The notes: generated from the letters alone by a model not told the origin. DNA of 7,811 nucleotides from JAHRAH01 sp051009015 (GCA_051009015.1 JBPCWZ010000147.1:1-7811), one strand, 5' to 3'. Positions 1 to 6,804 are shown, numbered from the stretch's first letter. Numbers and translations are program-made.

Positions 1-4
1 ACAA

Positions 5-10
5 AAGGAG
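5..10 (+). promoter_or_regulatory. Strong Shine-Dalgarno for the BCCT transporter
   Basis: AAGGAG lies 6 nt before the ATG at 17, a near-ideal ribosome binding site that fixes this start. It is the only textbook Shine-Dalgarno before any gene in the window, so this gene is set up for translation differently from the minus-strand cluster. The promoter must lie upstream of the window, because only 16 nt precede the gene here. Confidence 0.85.
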
Positions 11-16
11 AAAACA

Positions 17-1639
17 ATGGAAAATAACACCGCCAAAAGCGGCTTTTGGAGCGGCATCCATCCGGGGATGGGGATTGCTTCCAAAGGGATTATCGCGGCA
101 TTTGTCGTTTTTACGGCGCTCAATGTGGAGTTCGCGGGCGGACTTTTCTCCTCCATTCGCGGCTGGGTGGAGGCGACTCTCAACTGGTATTACATTACCG
201 CCGTGACGGTGATGCTGTTCGCCTGCTTCTTTCTGATGTTCTCACGCTACGGCAACATTCGCCTCGGCGATGACGACTCGCGCCCCGAGTTTCGCAACTT
301 TTCGTGGTTTGCGATGCTTTTCTCCGCCGGCGTTGGCATTGGCATTTTGTTTTTCGGCATTGCCGAGCCGATGTTTTATTTTGACGACACGCAACCGTGG
401 GGGTATCCGAATAATCCCTTTGCCGCCGGTGCCGGTGCGATGACCGAAGAGCGGGCGATAGCGGCGATGCGGGTGACTTATTTTCACTGGGGCTTTCACG
501 GCTGGGCGATATATGTCACCGTCGGTTTGGCGCTGGCGTATTTCGGCTTTCGGCGCAAACTGCCGCTGACTTTGCGCTCGGCGCTGTATCCGCTCATCGG
601 CGACAAGATATACGGCAATATCGGGCATGCCGTGGATTTGCTTGCGGTGTTCGGCACGGTATTCGGTGTTGCGACTTCGCTCGGCTTGGGCGTTTCGCAA
701 ATGGCGGTTGGCTTAAATCATCTGTTTGGCATTGACGCCGGTTTGACAACGCAAATCGTTCTCATCGCCGTTATTTCGGTAGTGGCGACTTTGTCGGCGG
801 TGTCGGGAGTCGGCAACGGCATCCGCATTATCAGCGAGTGGAATATTTATTTGTCCGTTGTTTTGCTGGCGTTCTTTTTGTTTGGCGGTCCTTTTCAGTG
901 GCTGATGGGCTTTTTCGTTACGACATTCGGCGATTATTTGTGGAATGTCATCCCGATGGGCTTCCAAACTTTCAATACCGAAGGCGACAGCGCATGGCAG
1001 GGCGGATGGACGATATTCTACTGGGGCTGGTGGATATCGTGGGCGCCGTTTGTGGGGATGTTTATCGCCCGCATATCGCGCGGGCGCACCATTCGCGAGT
1101 TTATGGTCGGCGTGATGTTTGTGCCGACGACCATCGCGTTTTTCTGGCTGTGCATGTTTGGCGGCAATGCAATGTATTTGGAATTGCAAGCGGCGAAGCA
1201 AAGCGGCGGCGCAGAAACGGCGGGGATTATAGACCTTGTGCGCGCGTGGGATTTGCCTTCGGCGCTCTACGGCACGATAGACCAAATCACGACTCTCAGT
1301 TGGCTGAATTGGATAATGGCGGCGCTGGCGACTTTTTTGCTGGCGACATGGTTTATCACTTCGTCCGACTCCGGCACTTTGGTTATTACCACAATGCTAA
1401 GCATGGGCAGCGACAACCCGCCGCAAAAGTTCCGCATTATCTGGGGTTTGGGCGAAGGATTGGTCGCCGCCGGTTTGCTGGCGGCGGGCGGCTTAAAGGC
1501 ACTGCAAACCGCATCCATAGCGGCGGCTTTGCCAGTCAGCGTTGTGATGCTGTTGATGACCTGGGGCTTATTCCGCTCTTTGGCGACAGACCCGTATATC
1601 ATAGCCCAAAACAAAGCCAGAGCACCAACAACCGGCTAA
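17..1639 (+). CDS. BCCT-family betaine/carnitine/choline-type transporter
   Basis: A 540-residue, strongly hydrophobic inner-membrane protein of the betaine/carnitine/choline transporter family, which usually has 12 transmembrane helices and imports quaternary ammonium or related osmolytes (glycine betaine, choline, carnitine, DMSP) by Na+ or H+ coupling. Seen in the sequence: the glycine stretch GVGIG at residues 105-109; HWGFHGWAIY at 157-166, whose W158, W163 and Y166 have the same spacing as the BetP aromatic residues W189/W194/Y197; and GWWISWAPFVGMFIARISRG at about 337-356, the family signature, with W338, W339 and W342 spaced as BetP W373/W374/W377. The C-terminal tail after the last helix is short (about 20 residues), without the long charged osmosensing tail of BetP. 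The start is set by a strong Shine-Dalgarno. It is a lone gene, convergent with the pfk-adk-tol cluster. Family membership is certain; the substrate cannot be told from sequence alone. Confidence 0.95.
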   Translation: MENNTAKSGFWSGIHPGMGIASKGIIAAFVVFTALNVEFAGGLFSSIRGWVEATLNWYYITAVTVMLFACFFLMFSRYGNIRLGDDDSRPEFRNFSWFAMLFSAGVGIGILFFGIAEPMFYFDDTQPWGYPNNPFAAGAGAMTEERAIAAMRVTYFHWGFHGWAIYVTVGLALAYFGFRRKLPLTLRSALYPLIGDKIYGNIGHAVDLLAVFGTVFGVATSLGLGVSQMAVGLNHLFGIDAGLTTQIVLIAVISVVATLSAVSGVGNGIRIISEWNIYLSVVLLAFFLFGGPFQWLMGFFVTTFGDYLWNVIPMGFQTFNTEGDSAWQGGWTIFYWGWWISWAPFVGMFIARISRGRTIREFMVGVMFVPTTIAFFWLCMFGGNAMYLELQAAKQSGGAETAGIIDLVRAWDLPSALYGTIDQITTLSWLNWIMAALATFLLATWFITSSDSGTLVITTMLSMGSDNPPQKFRIIWGLGEGLVAAGLLAAGGLKALQTASIAAALPVSVVMLLMTWGLFRSLATDPYIIAQNKARAPTTG

Positions 1640-1661
1640 CCCGAAAAAAACCGGCAACAAA

Positions 1662-1699
1662 AAAGCGCCCGCGCCAAAAACGCGGGCGCTTTGTTTTTT
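1662..1699. terminator. Bidirectional rho-independent terminator
   Basis: A perfect 12-bp stem, AAAGCGCCCGCG at 1662-1673 and its complement at 1681-1692, closes a 7-nt loop. On the plus strand it is followed by G and six T (1693-1699); on the minus strand the A-run at 1659-1664 provides a T tract. It sits 23 nt after the transporter stop, and the pfk stop codon (1698-1700, minus strand) overlaps its edge, so it should end transcription from both convergent units. Confidence 0.9.
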
Positions 1700-2963
1700 A
1701 ACTTTGATATTGATAAGGCGGCAGGCGTTTGGTTGTTTGCTGCCATTGGGGGGTGGCGTATTTTGGCATGCCGTTGACATAAGGGGGGTAATCTTCTCCT
1801 TTGATGAGCGGGGCGAGATAGCGGCGGCATTTGGTTGTGATGAAATAGCCGTCTTTGCTAATAAATGACGGCGGCATCGCCCGCTCTTTGTTGGCGACTT
1901 TGGCAAGCGGGGCGGGTATGACTTTCCAGCGGTAAGGAGTGTCCGACAAGCGATGCAAAACCGGCATTATTCCGCTTTTGCCGTCGGCGGCATATCGGAC
2001 GGCGGCGGCGGCAAGGGCTTCGGTTTGCAGTAAATCGGTGGTTGATGCCAGATGACGCGCCGAACGCTGGGCATAATCCGCAACCGCCCAATGACATTTG
2101 ACTTTGGCATCAAGGCGAATCATCTCCGCCAAAACCGGCGCCGCGCCGCCAAGTTGCCGGTGCGCAAAGGCATCGCTGCCGCCCGCCGACAAAAACGCGC
2201 CGCGCTTGTCTCGCACGCCTTCGGATACGACAACAACCGCATAACCCGCATTATGCACTTTCTTTTGCAATGCATTGATGAACGATGCGCGAATGAAAGG
2301 TTTTTCGGGGAATAAAATAAGATGGCGCGAATCGTCCGCCGCCGCCAAACCGCCAGCCGCCGCCAGCCATCCGGCATGCCGCCCCATTACTTCCAAAACA
2401 AAAACTTTTGTTGAAGTCGCCGCCATCGCCGCCAAATCCAAAGTTGTCTCGGCGACGGTCGTTGCGATGTATTTTGCCGCCGAGCCAAAGCCGGGGCATG
2501 TGTCGGTCATCGCCAAATCGTTGTCTATGGTTTTGGCGATAGCGGTGACGGTCAGCGGGGCGCACAATGCCTTCGCGGCGCGGGTGATTTTGAGGGCGGT
2601 ATCCGCCGAATCGTTGCCGCCGTTATACAAAAACACGCCGATATTGTGCGCGCGGAAAACGGCAAACAAACGCTCGTAAATGGCGCGGTCTTTTGTGTGC
2701 GGCGGAAGTTTGATCCTGCAAGAGCCGAAAGTCCCGCCGGGGGTGTGGCGCAACTTTTGCCAAATGCCAACCGGCGCGCGCCATGTTTCAATCAACTCTT
2801 CCTGCAAAACGCCGAGGATGCCGTTTTGTCCGGCATAAAACCTGCCGAGCCGCTTGTCTGCCCTTACCGCTTTTTCGGCAGCCGCCGCCGCGGCATTGAT
2901 GACGGCGGTAACGCCGCCGCTTTGTGCATAGCAAACATTAATCGCGCCGTTTTTGACCGGCAT
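1698..2963 (-). CDS. pfp: Pyrophosphate-dependent 6-phosphofructokinase
   Basis: A 421-residue phosphofructokinase-family enzyme, phosphorylating fructose 6-phosphate to the 1,6-bisphosphate. Two positions separate PPi from ATP enzymes: GGNDSADTA at residues 115-123 has Asp118 where ATP enzymes have Gly (E. coli G104), and AKTIDND at 143-149 has Lys144 where ATP enzymes have Gly (E. coli G124). Both predict pyrophosphate as phosphoryl donor, hence a reversible, cytoplasmic reaction usable in glycolysis and gluconeogenesis. MGRHAGWLA (193-201) is the substrate-binding motif. The residue before Lys144 is Ala rather than the common Pro. The ATG lies 4 nt after the adk stop, with no Shine-Dalgarno, so translation is probably coupled to adk. 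The stop overlaps the terminator, making this the last gene of the cluster. Donor preference is inferred from the two residues. Confidence 0.9.
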   Translation of the reverse strand: MPVKNGAINVCYAQSGGVTAVINAAAAAAEKAVRADKRLGRFYAGQNGILGVLQEELIETWRAPVGIWQKLRHTPGGTFGSCRIKLPPHTKDRAIYERLFAVFRAHNIGVFLYNGGNDSADTALKITRAAKALCAPLTVTAIAKTIDNDLAMTDTCPGFGSAAKYIATTVAETTLDLAAMAATSTKVFVLEVMGRHAGWLAAAGGLAAADDSRHLILFPEKPFIRASFINALQKKVHNAGYAVVVVSEGVRDKRGAFLSAGGSDAFAHRQLGGAAPVLAEMIRLDAKVKCHWAVADYAQRSARHLASTTDLLQTEALAAAAVRYAADGKSGIMPVLHRLSDTPYRWKVIPAPLAKVANKERAMPPSFISKDGYFITTKCRRYLAPLIKGEDYPPYVNGMPKYATPQWQQTTKRLPPYQYQS

Positions 2964-2967
2964 GATA

Positions 2968-3618
2968 TTATTTGCCGCCGGTCAAAAAGGCGATGATGTT
3001 TGCAGTAATGTCGTCCATTTCGCCGCCGCCTTCGGCGCGAAAATAGCGCACCTTGCCAACTTTGGCGGCGGCGGCATAATAATCGCTCAGCGGCAAAGTT
3101 TCCCGCCGATAAACCGCCAAACGACTGCGCACGGTTTCTTCCTTGTCGTCATCGCGGCGGATTAGTTCATCGCCGGTAATGTCGTCCCTGCCCGGTGTTT
3201 TTGGCGGGGCAAACTTTTGATGATAAACGCGACCGGAACCGGTATGCACCAGCCGCCCGCTCATTCTTTCCACAATGCTGTCGTCGTCCAAATCCAACTC
3301 GGCAACGGCATCGGGTTTTGCCGCACCGGCATCCAGCGCTTTCGCCTGCGGCAGCGTGCGCGGGAAGCCGTCAAACAAACAACCGCCGCTGTCTTGCAGT
3401 TTGTTTTCAATCATTCCCAAAATGACCGCATCCGGCACCAGTTCCCCGGCGTCCATTTTGCTTTTTGCCGCAAGCCCCAAAGTGCTACCGGCGGCGACTT
3501 CGGCGCGAAGCATATCGCCGGTGGAAAGATGCAGCAAGCCAAAGCGGTCGCACAACCGCGCCGCCTGTGTGCCCTTGCCGACTCCGGGCGGTCCCAACAA
3601 TACAACGCGCATTCGCAT
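2968..3618 (-). CDS. adk: Adenylate kinase
   Basis: A 216-residue cytoplasmic enzyme interconverting ATP + AMP and 2 ADP. Visible motifs in order: P-loop GPPGVGKGT (residues 9-17), AMP-site STGDMLR (32-38), the family signature FDGFPRT (82-88), and a long-form LID (about 121-166) with GRVYHQKFAPPK and the conserved arginine stretch around RRDDDKEETVRSRL. The LID has no four-cysteine zinc site, as in E. coli-type enzymes. Length matches the family (about 214). Two starts are possible: ATG at 3618 or in-frame ATG at 3612; the latter gives MRVVLLGPPG, aligned exactly with the E. coli N terminus. A perfect TATAAT lies 8 nt before the first ATG, and there is no Shine-Dalgarno. It is followed 4 nt later by the PPi-phosphofructokinase gene and preceded by tolA across 65 bp. 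Confidence 0.96.
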   Translation of the reverse strand: MRMRVVLLGPPGVGKGTQAARLCDRFGLLHLSTGDMLRAEVAAGSTLGLAAKSKMDAGELVPDAVILGMIENKLQDSGGCLFDGFPRTLPQAKALDAGAAKPDAVAELDLDDDSIVERMSGRLVHTGSGRVYHQKFAPPKTPGRDDITGDELIRRDDDKEETVRSRLAVYRRETLPLSDYYAAAAKVGKVRYFRAEGGGEMDDITANIIAFLTGGK

Positions 3619-3626
3619 AGCGGCAA

Positions 3627-3632
3627 ATTATA
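3627..3632 (-). promoter_or_regulatory. Candidate adk promoter -10 box
   Basis: A perfect TATAAT on the minus strand, in the 65-bp tolA-adk gap, ends 8 nt before the adk ATG at 3618. Transcription would normally start about 7 nt after the hexamer, almost at the start codon. I see no good -35 at 16-18 bp. It suggests adk-pfp can be transcribed apart from the tol genes as a leaderless or near-leaderless message. Confidence 0.5.
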
Positions 3633-3683
3633 CACGGCAAGCGGAAAAAATAACGGCAAAATCATCGCCGCCCGAAAATGTTG

Positions 3684-4556
3684 TTATTTGTCGCGCGGCG
3701 ACATGTGCAGGGTGATATCCAAAAACTCCTCCGCCAATTCCGGCTCGCGCGGAAAGGGGAAAACGCCGGTTTTGATAATCGCCCGCCAGACACTTTCGTC
3801 ATATTCCGCATTGCCGCTTGATTTGATAATCTCCGGCGGCTCGCGCAACTCCGCCCTGCCCGTATCTATCGTTATCAGGCGAAAGACAATTATGACTTCA
3901 ATATCGGCATCGTCCGGCACGCTTGCGGGATGACTGTGCGCCCTTTCTATGCGCCCGCGTATCTGCCCTTTGATTAATTGGCGTTCGTTGCCGATTTTTG
4001 TTTCACGGGCAACCCGCCGCGCTTCTTCGCGGTCGCGCGCTTCGGCTTCGCGCTGTTGTCGTTCTTCTTCCGCTTGTTGTTTTCGCGCTTCTTCCTCTTG
4101 CCGCTGTTGCTCTTCGGCTTCGCGCCGCTTTTGGGCTTCTTCCTCGCGCTGTTTTCGCTCCGCTTCTTCTTTTTTCTTTTTGACTTCATCCCGCTTTTGT
4201 TGTTCGCGTTTTTTCCGCTCTTTTTCCTTGCGGCGTTTTTCTTCTTCCTCTTGTTGTTTTTTCTTAAGCGCAATGTCGGCATCTGTCGCAGGTTTGGGCG
4301 CGGGCTTTGACGGCGCGGGTTTGGGTTCCGGTTTGGGTTCGGGCTTTTCGGCTTTTGTCGGCGGCGGCAGTTTGGGCGCGGGTTGTATAACTTGCGGCAC
4401 AAGCGATATCTGCTCCACAAACACCGGCGTTGTTGCCGCGCTGAAACTGAAAGATATGCCCCAAAGGAGCGCAAACATCGTCAGGGCAAAAACCGCCGCC
4501 GCCTGCACGGCGGCTATCCATTTGCCCGGTTCGGGAGGCGGCTTTGGCAGGTGCAA
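3684..4556 (-). CDS. tolA: TolA-like envelope-spanning protein (TonB/TolA C-terminal fold)
   Basis: A 290-residue protein with the three-part TolA plan: a short cytoplasmic N terminus with one membrane anchor (about residues 13-40); a periplasm-spanning rod; and a C-terminal globular domain (about 187-286). The rod is in two pieces, a Pro/Lys/Glu linker (about 59-90, KPEPKPEPKP-like, TonB style) and a highly charged Lys/Glu/Arg/Gln helix (about 97-186). The C-terminal domain shows the TonB/TolA pattern, including DDADIEVIIVFRL, NAEYDESVWRAI and a hydrophobic GVFPFP turn. TolA links the TolQR motor to Pal/TolB at the outer membrane. The start is a TTG at 4556, 5 nt after the tolR stop; no in-frame ATG/GTG lies between. 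No Shine-Dalgarno is evident, so translational coupling to tolR is likely. tolB and pal do not follow. The assignment rests on architecture plus tolQR context; the rod itself is low complexity. Confidence 0.88.
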   Translation of the reverse strand: MHLPKPPPEPGKWIAAVQAAAVFALTMFALLWGISFSFSAATTPVFVEQISLVPQVIQPAPKLPPPTKAEKPEPKPEPKPAPSKPAPKPATDADIALKKKQQEEEEKRRKEKERKKREQQKRDEVKKKKEEAERKQREEEAQKRREAEEQQRQEEEARKQQAEEERQQREAEARDREEARRVARETKIGNERQLIKGQIRGRIERAHSHPASVPDDADIEVIIVFRLITIDTGRAELREPPEIIKSSGNAEYDESVWRAIIKTGVFPFPREPELAEEFLDITLHMSPRDK

Positions 4557-4561
4557 GATTA

Positions 4562-4987
4562 TTAAGATTCGTCGCCGGTTTTGACCGAAAGCGCGATTTG
4601 TTTGCCGCCGCGGATGCGCACTTTGCCGACAAAAAGCATCACATCGCCCAGCGGCGTATCTTTGTCGGCTTCAACGACAATCGGCGCATCCGCGCGCAAA
4701 ACAAGAATGCTCTCAAGGCGCGCCAGCAATTCCCCCTCGCCGATATTTTTGGCGCTTTCGTCCAACTGCGGGTAGTTGATGGAAAAAGCCCCGTCCTCGT
4801 GGTAGGAGATAACAATCGCCCCGGCTTGTGGCGGCGGCACATCCGCCTCGCCGACACTCGGCAAATTAACCGCGCCCTGATTAAACAAAGGCGCGGTTAT
4901 CATAAAAATAACCAGCAACACCAGCAGGACATCCAGATAGGGGACGACATTGATGCTGTTTATCGGCTGGCTGCGGCGGCGTCTCAT
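4562..4987 (-). CDS. tolR: TolR (ExbD/TolR family proton-channel partner)
   Basis: A 141-residue inner-membrane protein with a basic cytoplasmic N terminus (MRRRR), one transmembrane helix (about residues 14-33) and a periplasmic domain. The helix carries the motif NVVPYLDVLLVLLVIFM; Asp19 matches the essential protonatable aspartate of the family (E. coli TolR Asp23). With TolQ it forms the proton-driven motor that energises TolA. Length matches TolR (about 142). Its ATG overlaps the tolQ stop by 4 nt (ATGA), a classic translational-coupling arrangement, and it lacks its own Shine-Dalgarno. ExbD of a TonB system is the alternative, but the downstream long-helix TolA-like gene and ruvB upstream favour TolR. 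Confidence 0.94.
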   Translation of the reverse strand: MRRRRSQPINSINVVPYLDVLLVLLVIFMITAPLFNQGAVNLPSVGEADVPPPQAGAIVISYHEDGAFSINYPQLDESAKNIGEGELLARLESILVLRADAPIVVEADKDTPLGDVMLFVGKVRIRGGKQIALSVKTGDES

Positions 4988-5673
4988 ATCATGTTGCGGT
5001 GCAAAATGTTGAGATAGTGATTGGCGAATGTGTCAAAACGCCCCGCCAACCTGTCCAGCCGACCGGTGTAATAGTTATACGCCACCAAAGCCGGAATCGC
5101 CGCCAGCAAGCCCATCGCAGTCGCCACAAGGGCTTCGGCGATGCCCGGGGCGACAAGCGCAATCGTCGCCTGCGAACTTTGGCTGAGCGATTGAAAAGCA
5201 TTGATAATCCCCCATACCGTCCCCAGCAAACCGATATAGGGGCTGACGCCGGCGACGGTCGCCAAAAAAAGCATCTGCCGGTTTAGCATTGCTTCTTCGT
5301 GTTGTATCGCCGCTTGCATCGCCCGGCGCGTGCCTTCTATGATTAACTCGTTTTTGTTGCCGCCGCCGCCGCTTGCGCTGACGGCATCGGCATTGTGCGC
5401 TTTCATAAACTCCACTTGTCCGGCGCGAAAGATTTGCGCCAAACCCTGCTCGCCGTATTCTCCCGACTGCACCCGGGCGAGCAAACCGCCGAGTTCCGCC
5501 CCGCCCCAAAAATCATCCTCAAAAGCGCGGCAGTCGCTTTCGTACCTGCGCAGCGCCCGCCGTTTGCGGAAGATATGCCACAAAGTCAAATACAACAGCA
5601 CCGCCAAAACCAGCAAAACCGCCTGCGCAACAGGGCTCGCCTGCAGGATAAGCGCTATCATTCCCTTTTCCAT
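4984..5673 (-). CDS. tolQ: TolQ (MotA/TolQ/ExbB proton channel)
   Basis: A 229-residue inner-membrane protein with three transmembrane helices (about residues 14-36, 135-158 and 170-199) and a large cytoplasmic loop between the first two. The family core SPYIGLLGTVWGI (144-156) and APGIAEALVATAMGLLAAIP (175-194) is intact; Thr152 and Thr185 correspond to the channel threonines T145 and T178 of E. coli TolQ. The cytoplasmic loop contains a small glycine run (SASGGGGNKN, about 99-108). It pairs with TolR to convert proton flow into TolA movement. It follows ruvB by 14 bp, without the ybgC thioesterase gene often found before tolQ. A TATACAAT sequence lies only 6 nt before the ATG and no Shine-Dalgarno is seen, suggesting a private promoter and a leaderless message. 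Confidence 0.95.
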   Translation of the reverse strand: MEKGMIALILQASPVAQAVLLVLAVLLYLTLWHIFRKRRALRRYESDCRAFEDDFWGGAELGGLLARVQSGEYGEQGLAQIFRAGQVEFMKAHNADAVSASGGGGNKNELIIEGTRRAMQAAIQHEEAMLNRQMLFLATVAGVSPYIGLLGTVWGIINAFQSLSQSSQATIALVAPGIAEALVATAMGLLAAIPALVAYNYYTGRLDRLAGRFDTFANHYLNILHRNMI

Positions 5674-5679
5674 CGCGCT

Positions 5680-5708
5680 ATTGTATATTATGAATCCTTG
5701 CCAAACAA
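5680..5708 (-). promoter_or_regulatory. Candidate tolQRA promoter overlapping the ruvB 3' end
   Basis: On the minus strand TTGTTT (5708-5703) and TACAAT (5685-5680) are separated by 17 bp. The -10 is 5/6 to consensus and sits just after the ruvB stop; the -35 is only 3/6. The expected transcription start falls at or next to the tolQ ATG at 5673. This would let tolQRA be expressed independently of ruvB. Confidence 0.45.
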
Positions 5709-6725
5709 CGGCGGCGCATTGTTTTGCGCCAAACCCAGATGACGATAGGCGGGCGGCAAAGCCATGCGCCCGCGCGGCGAACGCGCCAAAAAACCCTCCT
5801 TGACAAGATACGGCTCTATGAATGATTCCAAAGTGTCCGATGATTCTCCGACCGTCATCGCCAAAGTGTCCAAGCCCACCGGACCGCCGCCAAAGCGCTC
5901 AATAATCGCCGACAAATAACGCTTATCCACGCCGTCCAAACCCGCGCTATCAACAGCCAAAACTTCCAAAGCGGCGGCGGCGGATGCCGCGCTGATAATG
6001 CCATCGCCTTCCACTTCGGCAAAATCGCGGGCGCGCTTAAGCAGGCGGTTTGCTATCCTCGGAGTCCGGCGCGAACGGCGGGCTATCTCGGCGGCGCCGC
6101 CATCGTCTGTTTTGATGCCGAGTATGCGGGCGCTGCGGGCGACAATTTGGCGCATATCGTCATCGCCGTAATATTCCAAATTGCCGATAATGCCAAAGCG
6201 GTCGCGCAATGGCGAAGTCAGCCGTCCGGCGCGGGTTGTCGCGCCGATGAGCGTAAAGGGCGGCAAATCCAACTTAATGGCGCGGGCGGCGGGACCATCG
6301 CCGATAACAATATCCAGCCGGAAATCTTCCAAAGCCGAATACATTGTTTCTTCAATCGCCGGATGCAGTCGGTGAATCTCATCAATAAAAAGCGTGTCGC
6401 CTTCGCCAAGCGCGCTCATCAAAGCGGCGATATCCCCGGCGCGCTCCAAAGCGGGACCGGAAGTGGAATGCAACTCGCCGCCCATTTCGCGGGCGATAAT
6501 GATAGCCAAAGTGGTTTTGCCCAGCCCGGGGGGACCAAAAAGCAAAACATGATCCAGCGGCTTGCCGCGCGCTTTTGCCGCTTGAATGAAGACGCGAAAC
6601 TGCCGCTTGAGGGCGGGCTGCCCGATATAATCGTCAAGCCGCGCCGGACGCAATGAAGATTCTTCCCCGCCCGGTTCCGCCGCCGCCGAAAGCGTATCCC
6701 GCCCCTCCAACTCCGCAACCATCAT
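5688..6725 (-). CDS. ruvB: Holliday junction branch-migration ATPase RuvB
   Basis: A 345-residue AAA+ helicase subunit that, with RuvA, drives branch migration of Holliday junctions in recombinational repair. Seen: the RuvB N-terminal stretch LRPARLDDYIGQ (25-36); Walker A GPPGLGKTT (64-72); Walker B LFIDEIHRL (112-120); sensor 1 GATTRAG (161-167); the arginine-finger motif SPLRDRFG (171-178, R174); sensor 2 TPRIANRLL (221-229); and the winged-helix C-terminal region with FGGGPVGLDTLA (278-289) and RSPRGRMA (315-322). Length is normal (E. coli 336). The start could be ATG at 6725 or the next codon, 6722; the leader carries no Shine-Dalgarno. It is the first gene of the minus-strand cluster, so ruvC and ruvA are not adjacent upstream; cyaY diverges from it across 86 bp. 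Confidence 0.98.
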   Translation of the reverse strand: MMVAELEGRDTLSAAAEPGGEESSLRPARLDDYIGQPALKRQFRVFIQAAKARGKPLDHVLLFGPPGLGKTTLAIIIAREMGGELHSTSGPALERAGDIAALMSALGEGDTLFIDEIHRLHPAIEETMYSALEDFRLDIVIGDGPAARAIKLDLPPFTLIGATTRAGRLTSPLRDRFGIIGNLEYYGDDDMRQIVARSARILGIKTDDGGAAEIARRSRRTPRIANRLLKRARDFAEVEGDGIISAASAAAALEVLAVDSAGLDGVDKRYLSAIIERFGGGPVGLDTLAMTVGESSDTLESFIEPYLVKEGFLARSPRGRMALPPAYRHLGLAQNNAPPLFGKDS

Positions 6726-6729
6726 CGCT

Positions 6730-6735
6730 ATTTTA
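6730..6735 (-). promoter_or_regulatory. Candidate ruvB -10 box
   Basis: TAAAAT on the minus strand ends 4 nt before the first ruvB ATG and 7 nt before the second, in-frame ATG at 6722. A start 7 nt after the hexamer would fall on that second ATG. No convincing -35 is seen in the GC-rich stretch upstream. It is supported mainly by the same arrangement before adk and tolQ. Confidence 0.35.
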
Positions 6736-6772
6736 TCCCATCAATTCGCGCCGCCCGCTTGCGCCGCCTTTT

Positions 6773-6788
6773 ATTCCTATATTCCTAT
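6773..6788 (+). repeat. Tandem 8-bp repeat in the ruvB-cyaY divergent gap
   Basis: ATTCCTAT occurs twice back to back between the divergent ruvB and cyaY starts. It may be part of a promoter or operator, or may be chance; nothing else in the gap clarifies it. Confidence 0.4.
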
Positions 6789-6794
6789 CGCTTT

Positions 6795-6804
6795 GGAGTA
6801 GAAT
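6795..6804 (+). promoter_or_regulatory. cyaY start region: GGAG and overlapping TAGAAT
   Basis: Two readings are possible. GGAG at 6795-6798 could be a Shine-Dalgarno, but it is 13 nt from the ATG at 6812, which is rather far. TAGAAT at 6799-6804 resembles a -10 box (5/6) ending 7 nt before that ATG, which would make the message leaderless. They are largely exclusive: if TAGAAT is the -10, the GGAG is not transcribed. Confidence 0.35.

Noticed and set aside
838..1701. A 287-codon plus-strand frame inside the transporter gene
   Set aside because: It overlaps a certain BCCT gene in another frame, has no family motif, and runs through the terminator hairpin.
2275..2679. A 134-codon plus-strand frame opposite pfp
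   Set aside because: It is antisense to conserved phosphofructokinase motifs and shows no recognisable protein features.
3949..4584. A 211-codon plus-strand frame rich in Ser, Phe and Cys opposite tolA
   Set aside because: It is the mirror of the low-complexity Lys/Glu codons of tolA; composition is implausible and no motif is present.
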